Source of the DNA: Paracoccus stylophorae
GTDB lineage: Bacteria > Pseudomonadota > Alphaproteobacteria > Rhodobacterales > Rhodobacteraceae
Assembly: GCF_028553765.1 (NCBI RefSeq)
Contig: NZ_CP067134.1
Location: 343,501 to 407,500 of the forward strand
Direction: 5' to 3'
Length of the DNA stretch: 64,000 nucleotides
Shown: one piece after another, positions 32,945 to 41,950 of the stretch
How the letters are laid out: every line of letters starts with the position of its first letter
Numbering within the stretch: the stretch's first letter is position 1
The notes under the pieces: model-generated
Databases searched by the model: none
What the model was told of the DNA's origin: nothing
The model's input: only the letters and a program-made list of their open reading frames with translations
Made by a program: the position numbers and the translations under genes

Positions 32945-33570
32945 TCCCTCCGGCTGGCCAGCGCGTTGACGGCGGCGACGGTGATGGCCGATCCGCCCAG
33001 CCGTCCGGCGACGATCAGCCAAGGCGCCACCGCCGACGCCGCCAGCGCGTCCTTCGATTCGGCCGCGCCCACGAAACCCACCGGGCAGCCGACGATCGCG
33101 GCGGGGCGCGGGCAGGCCGGGTCTTCCAGCATGTTCAGCAGATGGAACAGCGCGGTCGGCGCATTGCCGATGGCGATCACCGCGCCGGCCAGATGCGGTC
33201 GCCACAATTCCAGCGCGGCGGCGCTGCGGGTGTTTCCCATCTGGTGCGCCAGATCGGGAACGCGCGGATCGTGCAGGGTGCAGACGATTTCGTTCGCCGC
33301 GGGCAGACGCGACCGGGTGATCCCCTCGCTGACCATGCGCGCGTCGCACAGAACCGGCGCGCCCCGGGCCAGCGCCAAGCGGGCGGCGGCGGCCATGCCG
33401 GGGCTGAAGCGGACATCGCGTTCCAGCCCGACAAGCCCGGCGGCGTGGATCATGCGGACGACCACCGGTTCCTCATCGGCGTCAAACCGCGCCAGATCGG
33501 CCTCGGCCCGGATGGTGGCGAAGGACTGGCGATAGATCGCGGCGCCGTCCTTTTCATAATCATGGGCCAT
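32941..33570 (-). CDS. cobH: Precorrin-8X methylmutase
   Basis: 209 aa from ATG 33570; the reading frame further upstream lies within cobG. YEKDGAAIYRQSFATIRAEA, RMIHAAGLVGLERDVRFSPG (with the proton-shuttling His), VLCDARMVSEGI, IGNAPTALFHLL and PAAIVGCPVGFVGAAESK are CobH/CbiC hallmarks. It moves the methyl from C11 to C12 to give hydrogenobyrinic acid. The ATG shares one base with the cobG stop (TGATG). Confidence 0.96.
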   Translation of the reverse strand: MAHDYEKDGAAIYRQSFATIRAEADLARFDADEEPVVVRMIHAAGLVGLERDVRFSPGMAAAARLALARGAPVLCDARMVSEGITRSRLPAANEIVCTLHDPRVPDLAHQMGNTRSAAALELWRPHLAGAVIAIGNAPTALFHLLNMLEDPACPRPAAIVGCPVGFVGAAESKDALAASAVAPWLIVAGRLGGSAITVAAVNALASRRE

Positions 33571-34679
33571 CAGGGCACCTCGGTCAGTCGGTCGGGGTCC
33601 AGGCCGCGACGGTCGGGCGTGTCGCCGGCGCGGCCGCCCCGGATCAGGTCGAACCCGTCGGGCGTGGCGGTCAGCGTCAGATCGGCGCGGCGCGGCCAGC
33701 CGCAGCCCTTGGCGCAGCCCGACACATGCAGGATCGCACCCGGCGGCACCGTCCGCATCAGCCGTCGCGCCAGATCGCGGGTCGGCGCGAAGGCGGCAGG
33801 GCAGGCGGGCGCGCCGGGGCAGGCGCGCAGGCGCAGACGCGGATCGCCCTGCTGCCCGATCAGGCCGGGCAGGTCGGGCAGCGCGCTTGCCCCCTCGATC
33901 AGCAGCATCCGCCACGGCGTCAGCCGCAGCGGCCCCAGCCGCGCCACGGTTGCCAGCAGCGCCGCCTCGATCTGCCCGAACTCCAGCGCGGCCAGAAATC
34001 CGCCCGCGCACGGGCCGGGGCCGGGTGCGGCCACGGGCGCAAGGGCCGGAATGTCGGCGCCGTCGGGCACGATGCCGCGCGCGATCAGCGCGCCCATGCG
34101 CCCGCGCCCGTCCACCGCGCCGCCGCGATCCAGAAACCATGCCGCCAGAGCCACGGCCTGCGCCGGATCGCCTAGCCGTTGTCCATGCGCCATGCCATCG
34201 GCGCGCAGGATCGGCCCGCCCCCCGCGTCGCGTTCCAGACGGATATCGGCAGGCGTGTCAGTCAGGCCCGGGGCCGGGCCGGTATCGACGGCAAAGCCGA
34301 ACTTGGCCGGCAGGGCCAGGTCGCTGGCGGCCAGCGCGCGGCGCAGATCGGCGGCGATCCGGTCGGTTTCGGCATCCGCGAAAGGGGTGACGACGATGTT
34401 GTGCCGCGTCTCGGTCGCGATGTCGGGGTCGATCAGCGCCAGCGCCCGCAATTCGGCCAGCAGCGGCGCATGGCTGTCGGCGGTGATCCCGCGCAGTTGC
34501 AGGTTCGCCCGCCCGGTCAAATCGATCCGGCCATTGCCGTGAAGCCGGGCGGCGCGCGCGATCCCCGCCGCCTGCGCGCGGCTCAGCCGGCCTCCCGGCG
34601 GGCGCAGGCGCACGACCCAGCCATCGCTCGATTCCATCGGCCGCAGGGCACCCGGACACCAGCCTTTCACGACGCTCAT
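33570..34679 (-). CDS. cobG: Precorrin-3B synthase
   Basis: 369 aa. It has the sulfite/nitrite-reductase-like ferredoxin fold repeats (RIDLTGRANLQLRGIT, TRHNIVVTPFAD) and the Cys cluster for a [4Fe-4S] centre, RACPGAPACPAAF and HVSGCAKGCGW. CobG is the O2-dependent monooxygenase that makes precorrin-3B and marks the aerobic pathway. It overlaps cobN upstream (ATGA, 34676-34679) and cobH downstream. Its presence, and the absence of cbiD and cbiG, fix the route as aerobic. Confidence 0.95.
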   Translation of the reverse strand: MSVVKGWCPGALRPMESSDGWVVRLRPPGGRLSRAQAAGIARAARLHGNGRIDLTGRANLQLRGITADSHAPLLAELRALALIDPDIATETRHNIVVTPFADAETDRIAADLRRALAASDLALPAKFGFAVDTGPAPGLTDTPADIRLERDAGGGPILRADGMAHGQRLGDPAQAVALAAWFLDRGGAVDGRGRMGALIARGIVPDGADIPALAPVAAPGPGPCAGGFLAALEFGQIEAALLATVARLGPLRLTPWRMLLIEGASALPDLPGLIGQQGDPRLRLRACPGAPACPAAFAPTRDLARRLMRTVPPGAILHVSGCAKGCGWPRRADLTLTATPDGFDLIRGGRAGDTPDRRGLDPDRLTEVP

Positions 34680-37600
34680 GGCTGGGCCTCAAGCGTGGCG
34701 GCGATCGAATTTCGGCGCGTGGTCCACAGCCCCGCCTCGGCCAGCCGGTGGAACAGGTCGCGCATCGCGGCCAGCGCGGCGGGATTGGCGCGGGCCATGA
34801 AGCGGACGATCTCGGGCCGGCCCAGCGTCATGTCGCGATACAGATCGAACAGATGCGCGGGCACCGCCTGCGCCAGATGCGCGAAGGCGGCAAGATGATC
34901 CAGCGTCGCCGCAATCTCGGCCGCGCCGCGAAAGCCGTGGGCGGTCATGGCGTCGGCCCAGCGCGGGTCGGCGGCGCGGGCGCGAACCACGCGGGCGATC
35001 TCCTCGGTCAGCGTGCGGGCGCGCGGACGGTCGGGCTGCGTCGCGTCCAGATGATACAGCGCCGGCGCGCTTGCCCCGATCCGCGCCATGGCGGCGGCGA
35101 AGCCGGCCTCGTGCGCGGCATAATCGGCGGCCAGCAACAGGTCGCTTTCGGGCAGATCCTGCGCATGGACGAAACTGTCGGCACCCGTCAGCCGCATCTC
35201 CAGCGCGGCGCGGTCCGGGCGCGGCTGCCCGTCCCGCCCGATGGTCCAGCTTGAGGCGGCCAGCCACGCCTCGCCCGCCTCGTGCCGCGCCTGCGGGGTC
35301 AGGACCCCGGCCGCATCGCCCATGCCCAGCCCGTAAAGGCCCGGACGCGGGCCGAAGACGCGCGGGACGTCGGCCAGATAGGGATTGTCGGCCGGGTCCT
35401 CGTCGCGCCCCGCCAGCGCCGCCGCCCCGGTCTGAAACAGCTGCGCCAGCACCGGAAACACGTCACGAAACAGCCCCGAGACGCGCAGCGTGACGTCGAT
35501 CCGCGGCCGGTCCAGCAGCGCCAGCGGGATCACCTCGACCCCCGACACGCGGCCCGATCCGGCGTCCCAGACCGGCTTCAGCCCGGCCAGGTGCAGGGCC
35601 ATCGCGAATTCCTCGCCCGCCGTGCGCATCGTCGCGCTGCCCCACAGATCGACGACCAGCCCGCGCGGCCAGTCGCCGTGATCCTGAAGGTGACGGCGCA
35701 GCAATTCCTGGGCCAGGCGAATACCCTGCGCATGGGCCGAGGCGGTGGGCACCGCGCGCGGATCGACGCTGAACAGGTTGCGCCCGGTGGGCAGCACGTC
35801 GCTGCGCCCGCGCGCGGGCGAGCCGGACGGGCCGGGCGTCACGTGCCGCCCGTTCAGCGCCGTCAGCAGGCCCGCAGCCTCTTGCGCGCCGCATGTCCCG
35901 GTGCCGAAGACGTGCAGCCCGTGTCCGAACCGGCTTTCCTTCAGATCGCAGACAAAGCGGTCGATGCGGGTGATCGCCTCGGCGGCGCTGGCGCCAGACG
36001 GGATACCCAGATCGGTTTCGACGCCCGAGGCGCGCGCCTCGTCGCGGATATCGGCGATCAGGCGGTCGCGGCGCGCCGGGTCCAGCCCGTCGGCGGTGGA
36101 ATATTCGTCCAGCAGCCGTTCCAGATGGATCAGCGCGGCGGGCGTCTGCGCCCGTTCCATCGGCGGCGGCAGATGGCCCAGCGTGACCGCGCCCAGACGC
36201 CGCTTGGCCTGCGCCGCCTCGCCCGGATCGTTGACGATGAAGGGATAGATCACCGGCAGATCGCCGGTCAGCGCCTCGGGCCAGCAATCGTCCGACAACG
36301 CCACCGCCTTGCCCGGCAGCCATTCCAGCGTGCCATGTGCGCCCATGTGGATCATCGCGTGCAGCCCCTGCGCGCGCAGCCACAGATAGAAGGCCACGAA
36401 ACCGTGGCGCGGCACGCGGGTCAGGTCGTGATAATCGTCGTCGCGCCGGCTGGTGTCGCCGCGTTCGGGTTGCAGCGCCAGCAGCAGATTACCGCGCCGG
36501 ATGGCGGCAAAACGGAACGCGCCGTCCGCGACCGCCGGATCGGTGGCCGGATCGCCCCAAACAGCCGCCAGATCGTCGCGCAGACGCGGCGGCAGGGTCT
36601 GCAGCGCGGCCCGGTAATCCGCCACCGGCCATTCCAGTCGCCGGGTGCGCAGGTCCTGCGCCGGCGGGCCGTCCGCGACGGCGTATCCATGGCGCGCCAG
36701 CAGCGCGGCTGCCGCATCGCCCGATGCCAGCGCATCCAGCCCGACCGCATGGGCCATCTGCCAGTCGCGACCGGGATAGGTCGACAGCACCAGCGCCACT
36801 TGCCGCGCGGCGGGGTCCGCCGTGGCCAGACGATGCCAGGCCGCAACGCGCCGCACCGTCGCGGCGATGCGGTCGGGATCGGCGCGATGCGCGAAACGGC
36901 TGTATTGCAGGTCGGGATCGCGTCGTTGCGCCGCCTTGAAGCTGACCACGCCGGCAAAGACCCGGCCGTCGATCTCGGGCAGGACGACATGCATCGCCAG
37001 ATCGGCCGGCGACAGGCCCCGTTCGGCCGACGCCCATTCGCGGCGGCGATTGGTGGACAGGGCGACCTGAAAGACCGGGCAGTCAACGCCGTCGAAGGGC
37101 GATGTGCCGGTCTCGGCGCGCACCGAAAACCCGGTCGCGTTGACGATGGCCGCCGGGCTGTGGCCAAGGCCGTCGCGCAGCCAGTCGCCAAGTCCCGGCG
37201 CTTTCAGCGAGGGGGCGAACATGCCGCAACTGGCAAATCCGGCCTGACGGAATTCGCGGATCAGCGCATCGACCGGGCCGGTATCGGCGGCACTCAGATA
37301 GCTGCGATAGAAGCTGACCAGCACCAGCGGCCCCGGCGGCGCGGCCGCGATAACGCCGGTGTCGGGATCGTAGAATCCCCGCTCCGGCACGGTCTTCTGC
37401 CCCGGCACCGGCCCGGCATACAGCCCCGCCGCCAGCGCAAGCTGCGCCAGCGCCGCCTGCGCCGCCACCGCGCCGCCCGCATCGCACAGACGCTTCAGCT
37501 GCCGCAGCACCGATCCGGGCACGGTCGAGACCGCGTCGAGACGCGGATCGTCGCGCCCGTCCGCCGGCAGCACCGCCAGCGCGATCCCCCGCCGCCGCGC

Positions 37601-37909
37601 CAGATCCTGGACCGAGGCCAGCCCATAGGGCCAATACGCCTCGCCCCCGATCAGCCGGATCAGGATGCCGCGCGCATCGGCCAGCGTGTTCTCAAGATAC
37701 GTATCGACCGAGACCGGGTGGCGCAGCGCCACCAAGTTGCACAGCCTCAGCGAGGGCAGGCCGCCCGCCGCGCGCCGCCATCCGGCCGCGAACGCGCCCA
37801 GATCGCTGTCCGAAAACGACAGCACCACCAGATCGGCAGGCGTCTGGCCGGGATCGTAGGGGGTGTCGGTCTCGTCCAGACCGTGGCTTTCGCGGAAGAC
37901 GACGTGCAT
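34676..37909 (-). CDS. cobN: Cobaltochelatase, CobN subunit
   Basis: 1077 aa, shorter than the ~1275-aa Pseudomonas denitrificans CobN. The shortening appears to be distributed, with no internal frameshift. Characteristic stretches are LIRLIGGEAYWPYGLASVQD, RGNLLLALQPERG, the metal/corrin region FYLWLRAQGLHAMIHMGAHG followed by TLEWLPGKAVALSD, and GTCGAQEAAGLL. It is the large subunit that inserts Co2+ into hydrogenobyrinic acid a,c-diamide with the AAA+ partners CobS and CobT, which are not in this window. It lies directly after cobW (1-bp overlap at 37909) and is coupled to cobG. Confidence 0.95.
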   Translation of the reverse strand: MHVVFRESHGLDETDTPYDPGQTPADLVVLSFSDSDLGAFAAGWRRAAGGLPSLRLCNLVALRHPVSVDTYLENTLADARGILIRLIGGEAYWPYGLASVQDLARRRGIALAVLPADGRDDPRLDAVSTVPGSVLRQLKRLCDAGGAVAAQAALAQLALAAGLYAGPVPGQKTVPERGFYDPDTGVIAAAPPGPLVLVSFYRSYLSAADTGPVDALIREFRQAGFASCGMFAPSLKAPGLGDWLRDGLGHSPAAIVNATGFSVRAETGTSPFDGVDCPVFQVALSTNRRREWASAERGLSPADLAMHVVLPEIDGRVFAGVVSFKAAQRRDPDLQYSRFAHRADPDRIAATVRRVAAWHRLATADPAARQVALVLSTYPGRDWQMAHAVGLDALASGDAAAALLARHGYAVADGPPAQDLRTRRLEWPVADYRAALQTLPPRLRDDLAAVWGDPATDPAVADGAFRFAAIRRGNLLLALQPERGDTSRRDDDYHDLTRVPRHGFVAFYLWLRAQGLHAMIHMGAHGTLEWLPGKAVALSDDCWPEALTGDLPVIYPFIVNDPGEAAQAKRRLGAVTLGHLPPPMERAQTPAALIHLERLLDEYSTADGLDPARRDRLIADIRDEARASGVETDLGIPSGASAAEAITRIDRFVCDLKESRFGHGLHVFGTGTCGAQEAAGLLTALNGRHVTPGPSGSPARGRSDVLPTGRNLFSVDPRAVPTASAHAQGIRLAQELLRRHLQDHGDWPRGLVVDLWGSATMRTAGEEFAMALHLAGLKPVWDAGSGRVSGVEVIPLALLDRPRIDVTLRVSGLFRDVFPVLAQLFQTGAAALAGRDEDPADNPYLADVPRVFGPRPGLYGLGMGDAAGVLTPQARHEAGEAWLAASSWTIGRDGQPRPDRAALEMRLTGADSFVHAQDLPESDLLLAADYAAHEAGFAAAMARIGASAPALYHLDATQPDRPRARTLTEEIARVVRARAADPRWADAMTAHGFRGAAEIAATLDHLAAFAHLAQAVPAHLFDLYRDMTLGRPEIVRFMARANPAALAAMRDLFHRLAEAGLWTTRRNSIAATLEAQP

Positions 37910-38955
37910 CAGGCGGGCACGGCGGCCAGCAGCGCGTCGCGGATCGCGGCCTCGTCCACATCGTCGTGTTCCGCGATCACCACCAGCCGGGACCGTCGCG
38001 GCAGATCGCCCCAGGGTCGGTCGAACTGATGCCGGACGCGCGCGCCGACCGCCTGCACCAGCAGCCGCATCGGCTTGCCCGCGATGGCCACGTGCCCCTT
38101 GACCCGCAGGATGTTGCGTTCGCGCGCCAGCCGCTGGATCGCGGCGACCAGATGCGCCGGATCGTCGAGTTCGGGCAACTCGATCACGGCCGTGTCGAAA
38201 TCGTCATGTTCATGGTCCGCCGCGCCGTCGTGGTGGCTGGGCCGGGCGTCCAGATCGTCCTCGGCTGCCGCGCCAAGACCCAGGATCACCTTGGGGTCGA
38301 TGGCGCCGTCGGTCACCGGCAGGATCGGCAGGCTGCGGGGCGATACCGCCTCGATGGCTGTGCGCGCGGCGGCGATGCCGTCGGCACCGGCCAGATCGGC
38401 CTTGGTCAGCAGGATCACGTCGGCGCAGGCGATCTGATCCTGAAACACCTCGGACAACGGGGTCTCGTGGTCGAGGCTGTCATCGGCCTCGCGCTGCGCC
38501 TGCACGGCGGCCTCGTCGGAGGCGAACCGGCCCGCCGCCACCGCCTCGGCGTCGGCCAGCGCGATCACCCCGTCCACGGTGATGCGCGAGCGGATCGCGG
38601 GCCAGTCGAAGGCTTTCAGCAGCGGCTTCGGCAGGGCCAGACCCGAGGTCTCGATCAGGATATGATCGGGCTTTTGCGGCATCGCCATCAGCCGTTCCAG
38701 CGTCGGGATGAAATCGTCGGCCACCGTGCAGCAGATGCAGCCATTCGACAGCTCGAGAATGTTCTCGGCCGGGCAGTTGTCGTCGGCACACCCCTTGAGG
38801 ATGTCGCCATCGACGCCGACCGTGCCGAATTCGTTGACCAGAACGGCCAGCCGCCGGCCCTGCGGATTGCGCATCAGATGCCGGATCAGCGTCGTCTTGC
38901 CGGCACCCAGAAAGCCGGTGACGACGGTGACGGGGGTCTTGGTAAGATCGGTCAT
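37909..38955 (-). CDS. cobW: CobW-type metallochaperone GTPase
   Basis: 348 aa. Walker A is VVTGFLGAGKTTLIRHLM. The metal-binding CxCC motif is NGCICCTVADDF, the ETSGLALP switch follows, and LLTKADL is the base-recognition motif. A His/Asp-rich stretch (PSHHDGAADHEHDDFD, about residue 240) and a C-terminal CobW_C domain complete it. CobW is a GTP-dependent G3E chaperone thought to load cobalt for CobN. It is three bases downstream of the DUF1636 gene and overlaps cobN by one base, so it is in the B12 riboswitch operon. Confidence 0.95.
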   Translation of the reverse strand: MTDLTKTPVTVVTGFLGAGKTTLIRHLMRNPQGRRLAVLVNEFGTVGVDGDILKGCADDNCPAENILELSNGCICCTVADDFIPTLERLMAMPQKPDHILIETSGLALPKPLLKAFDWPAIRSRITVDGVIALADAEAVAAGRFASDEAAVQAQREADDSLDHETPLSEVFQDQIACADVILLTKADLAGADGIAAARTAIEAVSPRSLPILPVTDGAIDPKVILGLGAAAEDDLDARPSHHDGAADHEHDDFDTAVIELPELDDPAHLVAAIQRLARERNILRVKGHVAIAGKPMRLLVQAVGARVRHQFDRPWGDLPRRSRLVVIAEHDDVDEAAIRDALLAAVPA

Positions 38956-38958
38956 GGA

Positions 38959-39324
38959 TCACTCGCTTTCGTCGGAAACTGTGGGCGGGATGCGGGCAAG
39001 GCTTTGCTTGCGGAAGATCGCCGGACGGTCGCGCCACGGCACCAGCCCGTCCTCGGCGGCGGCATAGGACGCAGCGCCCGCCAGGATGTCGGGCGCGTCC
39101 TGCGGGCCAAGCCGGCCATAGACATAGGACCATTTGCCCGGCGCGCTCAGCGCCACCGAACAGCCCTGCGAACAGGCGGACAGACATTCGACCGGGCGCA
39201 GTTCGACGCCTTCGGGCACAGTCCCGGCGGCCAGCGCGGCGTGCAGCTGCGCCCCCGGTCGCGGCGCAAGCGGGTCGGCCGCGATTCCGCGGCAGGTCGT
39301 GCAGACGTGCAAGATGGCGCGCAT
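38959..39324 (-). CDS. DUF1636 protein, thioredoxin-like ferredoxin type
   Basis: 121 aa from ATG 39324; the frame further upstream runs into the riboswitch. The Cys pattern is ILHVCTTCRGI at the N-terminus and VECLSACSQGCSVAL in the middle, as in thioredoxin-like [2Fe-2S] ferredoxins. SYVYGRL and DAPDILAGAASY follow. DUF1636 proteins are regularly encoded beside cobW or cobN but have no proven role. An electron or metal-delivery partner of the chelatase is a reasonable inference. It is the first gene after the riboswitch, with 3 bases to cobW. Confidence 0.85.
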   Translation of the reverse strand: MRAILHVCTTCRGIAADPLAPRPGAQLHAALAAGTVPEGVELRPVECLSACSQGCSVALSAPGKWSYVYGRLGPQDAPDILAGAASYAAAEDGLVPWRDRPAIFRKQSLARIPPTVSDESE

Positions 39325-39434
39325 CGCGGCCCTTCCCCTCTGTGCGTCGGGGTCAGGGCCAGACGGACAAGGGGGCGCGCATCGCCAGACCTTGCCTGCC
39401 GGTCGCGGATCACCCCGTCCGCCCGTCAACAATT

Positions 39435-39614
39435 GCGTCTGGCAGGTCTCCCGGCTTGCGGATCAAACGGTCGGCCCGCCTTCCCGGCCTTTCGGGGCCA
39501 GTGGCCTGGGCGACCTCTCCGGTCACGGTCGCGGGGGCGGCTGCGTTCGGGACCGGCCATGGGGCCGGACCTTTCGCATTCCCTCTTCGCCTGTCATAGA
39601 ACAGGAACCAGCGC
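39435..39614 (-). promoter_or_regulatory. Cobalamin (B12) riboswitch upstream of the DUF1636-cobWNGHIJ operon
   Basis: On the minus strand the blocks are GCGCTGGTTCCTG, GAGGGAATGCG, GCAGCCGCCCCCGCGACCGT, CACTGGCCCCGAAAGGCCGG followed by GAAGGCG, then the B12 box AAGCCGGGAGACCTGCCAG. The ends (GCGCTGG and CCAGACGC) can pair as P1 with one bulge. It ends 110 bases before the DUF1636 ATG. It occupies most of the 342-bp gene-free stretch 39325-39666; the remaining ~50 bp before cobO must hold both divergent promoters. Confidence 0.94.
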
Positions 39615-39666
39615 GCCTTCACCTGAAGCAGGCGCACCCGTCTTGTCAAGCGCAAGGAGCCGCACG

Positions 39667-40296
39667 ATGTCCGACACCGATCAGATCACGCCCGACGATC
39701 AGACCCGCCACGCGCAGAAGATGGCCAAGAAAAAGGCCGCGCGCGACCGGATGATGCAGACGAAGACCGGCGAAAAGGGGCTGGTGATCGTGCATACAGG
39801 GTCGGGCAAGGGCAAAAGCAGTTCCGGTTTCGGCATGATCATGCGCTGCATCGCGCACGGCATGCCCTGCGCGGTGGTGCAGTTCATCAAGGGGGCGTGG
39901 GACACCGGGGAACGGCGCCTGCTGACGACGCATTTCGCCGATCTGTGCAGCTTTCACGCCATGGGCGAGGGCTTTACCTGGGAAACGCAGGACAAGTCGC
40001 GCGACATCGCCGCCGCGCAAGCGGGATGGGACCGGGCCAAGGAGTTGATCCGCGATCCGCAGATCCGCATGGTGCTGCTGGACGAGGTGAACATCGCGCT
40101 GCGATACGGCTATCTGGACGCGGCCGAACTGGTGGCGTTCCTGACCGACGAAAAACCGCCGATGACGCATGTGGTGCTGACCGGTCGCGGCGCGCCCGAG
40201 GCGGTGATCGGGATGGCCGATCTGGTCACCGAAATGACCATGATCCGCCATCCCTTCAAGGCCGGCATCAAGGCGCAGGCCGGGGTCGAGTTCTAG
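39667..40296 (+). CDS. cobO: Cob(I)yrinic acid a,c-diamide adenosyltransferase (CobA/CobO type)
   Basis: 209 aa from ATG 39667 after AAGGAG. The P-loop VIVHTGSGKGKSSSGFGM, VVQFIKGAWDTGER, LLDEVNIALRYGYLD (Walker B) and HVVLTGRGAPEAVI are the family motifs. The N-terminal ~30 residues are basic (KMAKKKAARDRMM) as usual. It transfers the 5'-deoxyadenosyl group of ATP to Co(I). It is divergent from the DUF1636 operon and its own 5' region carries no riboswitch. Its stop overlaps the FMN reductase stop. Confidence 0.96.
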   Translation: MSDTDQITPDDQTRHAQKMAKKKAARDRMMQTKTGEKGLVIVHTGSGKGKSSSGFGMIMRCIAHGMPCAVVQFIKGAWDTGERRLLTTHFADLCSFHAMGEGFTWETQDKSRDIAAAQAGWDRAKELIRDPQIRMVLLDEVNIALRYGYLDAAELVAFLTDEKPPMTHVVLTGRGAPEAVIGMADLVTEMTMIRHPFKAGIKAQAGVEF

Positions 40297-40835
40297 CGCA
40301 GGGACGCGGCGAACCCGGCGACGAACTCGGCCAGACGCTGGCGGGTCTTGTCGTCGGTCAGGTTGCCGTCCGCGTCGAACAGATCGCCGGCCCGCGACAC
40401 CATCAGCCGCCCCTCGTGCCATTGCCGGGTGTTCAGCGTCCGCAAGACCTGCAACCAGTGCGTCTGCGACAGGATCGTGCCGAAACTGCCGGGCGAGGCG
40501 CCGGTGACCGCGACCGGCTTGCCCCGGAACAGCTTCAGCCCCTCGCCGCGCGACATCCAGTCGATGGCGTTCTTGAAGACGCCGGGAATGCCGTTGTTGT
40601 ATTCCGGCGTGACCATCAGCAGCCCGTCCGCCTGCGCCAGCTGTTCGTTCAGCCGCTGCACGGCGGGCGGCGTGCCCGACGCCGCCTCGGCATCGCCGTC
40701 ATATAACGGCACCTCGGCGATCGAGCCGATGACGATCTCGACGCCGTCGGGCGCGACCTCGCGGGCCGCGCGCAGCAGGCCGGAATTGAAGGACGCGCGG
40801 CGCAAGCTGCCGCTGAGGCCCAGGATGGTGGTCAT
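40293..40835 (-). CDS. NADPH-dependent FMN reductase family protein (quinone/chromate reductase type)
   Basis: 180 aa, standard length. The phosphate-binding loop is LGLSGSLRRASFNSGLLR, the isoalloxazine-contact motif is LLMVTPEYNNGIPGVFKNAIDWMS (residues ~70-93), and GASPGSFGTILSQ follows. The fold is flavodoxin-like with FMN and NAD(P)H, reducing quinones, azo compounds or metals. It lies 49 bp downstream of the VOC dioxygenase-like gene, with GGAGA before the ATG. The pair resembles the quinone-detoxification arrangement of MhqO-type dioxygenases with quinone reductases. The role in quinone stress is inferred. Confidence 0.9.
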   Translation of the reverse strand: MTTILGLSGSLRRASFNSGLLRAAREVAPDGVEIVIGSIAEVPLYDGDAEAASGTPPAVQRLNEQLAQADGLLMVTPEYNNGIPGVFKNAIDWMSRGEGLKLFRGKPVAVTGASPGSFGTILSQTHWLQVLRTLNTRQWHEGRLMVSRAGDLFDADGNLTDDKTRQRLAEFVAGFAASLR

Positions 40836-40853
40836 GCACGTTCTCCGTTATGT

Positions 40854-40878
40854 GGCCGAAGGCGTTGCGCCTTCGGCC
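40854..40878 (-). terminator. Perfect 11-bp hairpin between the VOC and FMN reductase genes
   Basis: GGCCGAAGGCG (40854-40864) and CGCCTTCGGCC (40868-40878) pair fully around a 3-base loop, 6 bases after the VOC stop. There is no T-run on the minus strand, so it may weaken rather than stop readthrough into the reductase, or stabilise the upstream 3' end. Confidence 0.5.
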
Positions 40879-40884
40879 GTTCCG

Positions 40885-41826
40885 TCAGTCCAGCGGCTTC
40901 AGCCCCGCCGCGATCCGGTCGCGCTTGCCCTCGAGGAAGGGGGGCAGCGACAGGGCCTCGCCCATGGTGTCGCGCGGCTCGTCCACGTCGAAACCAGGAT
41001 CGTCGGTGGCGATCTCGAACAGATTGCCCGCCGGTTCGCGGAAATAAAGCGACCGGAAGTAATATCGTTCCACCTCGCCGGAATTGGGCACGCGGAACTG
41101 TTGCAGACGTGCGGCCCATTCGGTCAACTCGGCGTTGCCCGGCACGCGGAAGGCCACGTGATGCACCCCGCCCGCGCCCTGCCGCGCCACCGGCAGGCCC
41201 GGCTGGACCGCGACATGCAGCTCTGCCGCCGCGCCGCCATCGCCCATCTGGAAGACATGGACGCGGCCCTGCCCGTCGGGGGCGGCATAGTCGCGCACCT
41301 GTTGCATGTTCAGCACCTGCGTCAGCACGGCCTCGGTCTGGGCCAGTTCCGGGACCGAAATGGTGATCGGCCCCAGCCCGCGGATCTGGTGTTCGGCCGG
41401 CACCGGGCTTTTCGCCCACGCCTCGCCGGTCGGTTCGGGGGCGGCGACAAGGCGCAGGCGCTGCCCCTCGGGGTCCTCGACATCCAGACCGGGGCGGCCG
41501 TCCAGCGTGGCGATCCTGCCGGTCGAGACGCCCAGATCGGCCAGGCGCCCGGCCCACCAGTCCAGACTGTCCTCGGCCACGCGCAGCCCGGTGCCGCTGA
41601 TCGAGCGGGTGCCGCGGCGTTCGCGTTCCACCGGCCATTCGAAGAAGGTGATGTCGGTGCCCGGCGTGCCGGCGCCATCGGCGAAGAACAGGTGATAGGC
41701 CGAGGTATCGTCCTGGTTCACGGTCTTCTTCACCCGGCGCAGGCCAAGGGTTTCGGTATAGAACCGGTTGTTCGCCGGCGCATCGGCGGTGATCGCCGTC
41801 AGATGATGAATGCCTGTCAGCTGCAT
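40885..41826 (-). CDS. Ring-cleaving dioxygenase-like VOC protein (MhqO/MhqA type)
   Basis: 313 aa from ATG 41826 with AGGAG upstream. There are two vicinal-oxygen-chelate modules. The first starts [20 protein letters not shown]; the second contains [31 protein letters not shown] and [19 protein letters not shown]. The metal ligands are the His in IHHLT, the His in VHHVAF and the Glu in NLFEIA. It should be an Fe(II) extradiol-type dioxygenase acting on hydroquinones or similar. Its divergent LysR regulator and following FMN reductase indicate a quinone/hydroquinone response unit. Confidence 0.88.
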   Translation of the reverse strand: MQLTGIHHLTAITADAPANNRFYTETLGLRRVKKTVNQDDTSAYHLFFADGAGTPGTDITFFEWPVERERRGTRSISGTGLRVAEDSLDWWAGRLADLGVSTGRIATLDGRPGLDVEDPEGQRLRLVAAPEPTGEAWAKSPVPAEHQIRGLGPITISVPELAQTEAVLTQVLNMQQVRDYAAPDGQGRVHVFQMGDGGAAAELHVAVQPGLPVARQGAGGVHHVAFRVPGNAELTEWAARLQQFRVPNSGEVERYYFRSLYFREPAGNLFEIATDDPGFDVDEPRDTMGEALSLPPFLEGKRDRIAAGLKPLD

Positions 41827-41906
41827 GTTGCGGCTCCTGTGCGGTTGCTTGGTTCCTATATGGCGGGCCGGACCGTTCGCGACACCCGGCATGGGCGCAA
41901 CCCTGC

Positions 41907-41923
41907 GTTCGGATATTGCGAAC
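41907..41923 (+). promoter_or_regulatory. Candidate LysR-type operator (T-N11-A dyad)
   Basis: GTTCG-N7-CGAAC at 41907-41923 is a perfect 5-bp dyad that contains the T-N11-A pattern TCGGATATTGCGA. It lies between the divergent VOC and LysR genes, 27 bases before the LysR ATG, the usual place for autoregulation. Confidence 0.55.
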
Positions 41924-41950
41924 GGCGGACGGACGGCTATGGTTCCCGGC

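Noticed and set aside
33571..34140. Long upstream extension of cobH
   Set aside because: It runs through cobG in another frame; CobH homology begins at ATG 33570, which touches the cobG stop.
35282..38029. 915-codon open frame on the plus strand
   Set aside because: It is antisense to cobN, whose motifs are unambiguous. The translation has no domain and reflects third-position GC bias.
37966..39666. Long plus-strand N-terminal extension of cobO
   Set aside because: The frame is open through cobW and the riboswitch, but homology begins at ATG 39667 with a good AAGGAG site.
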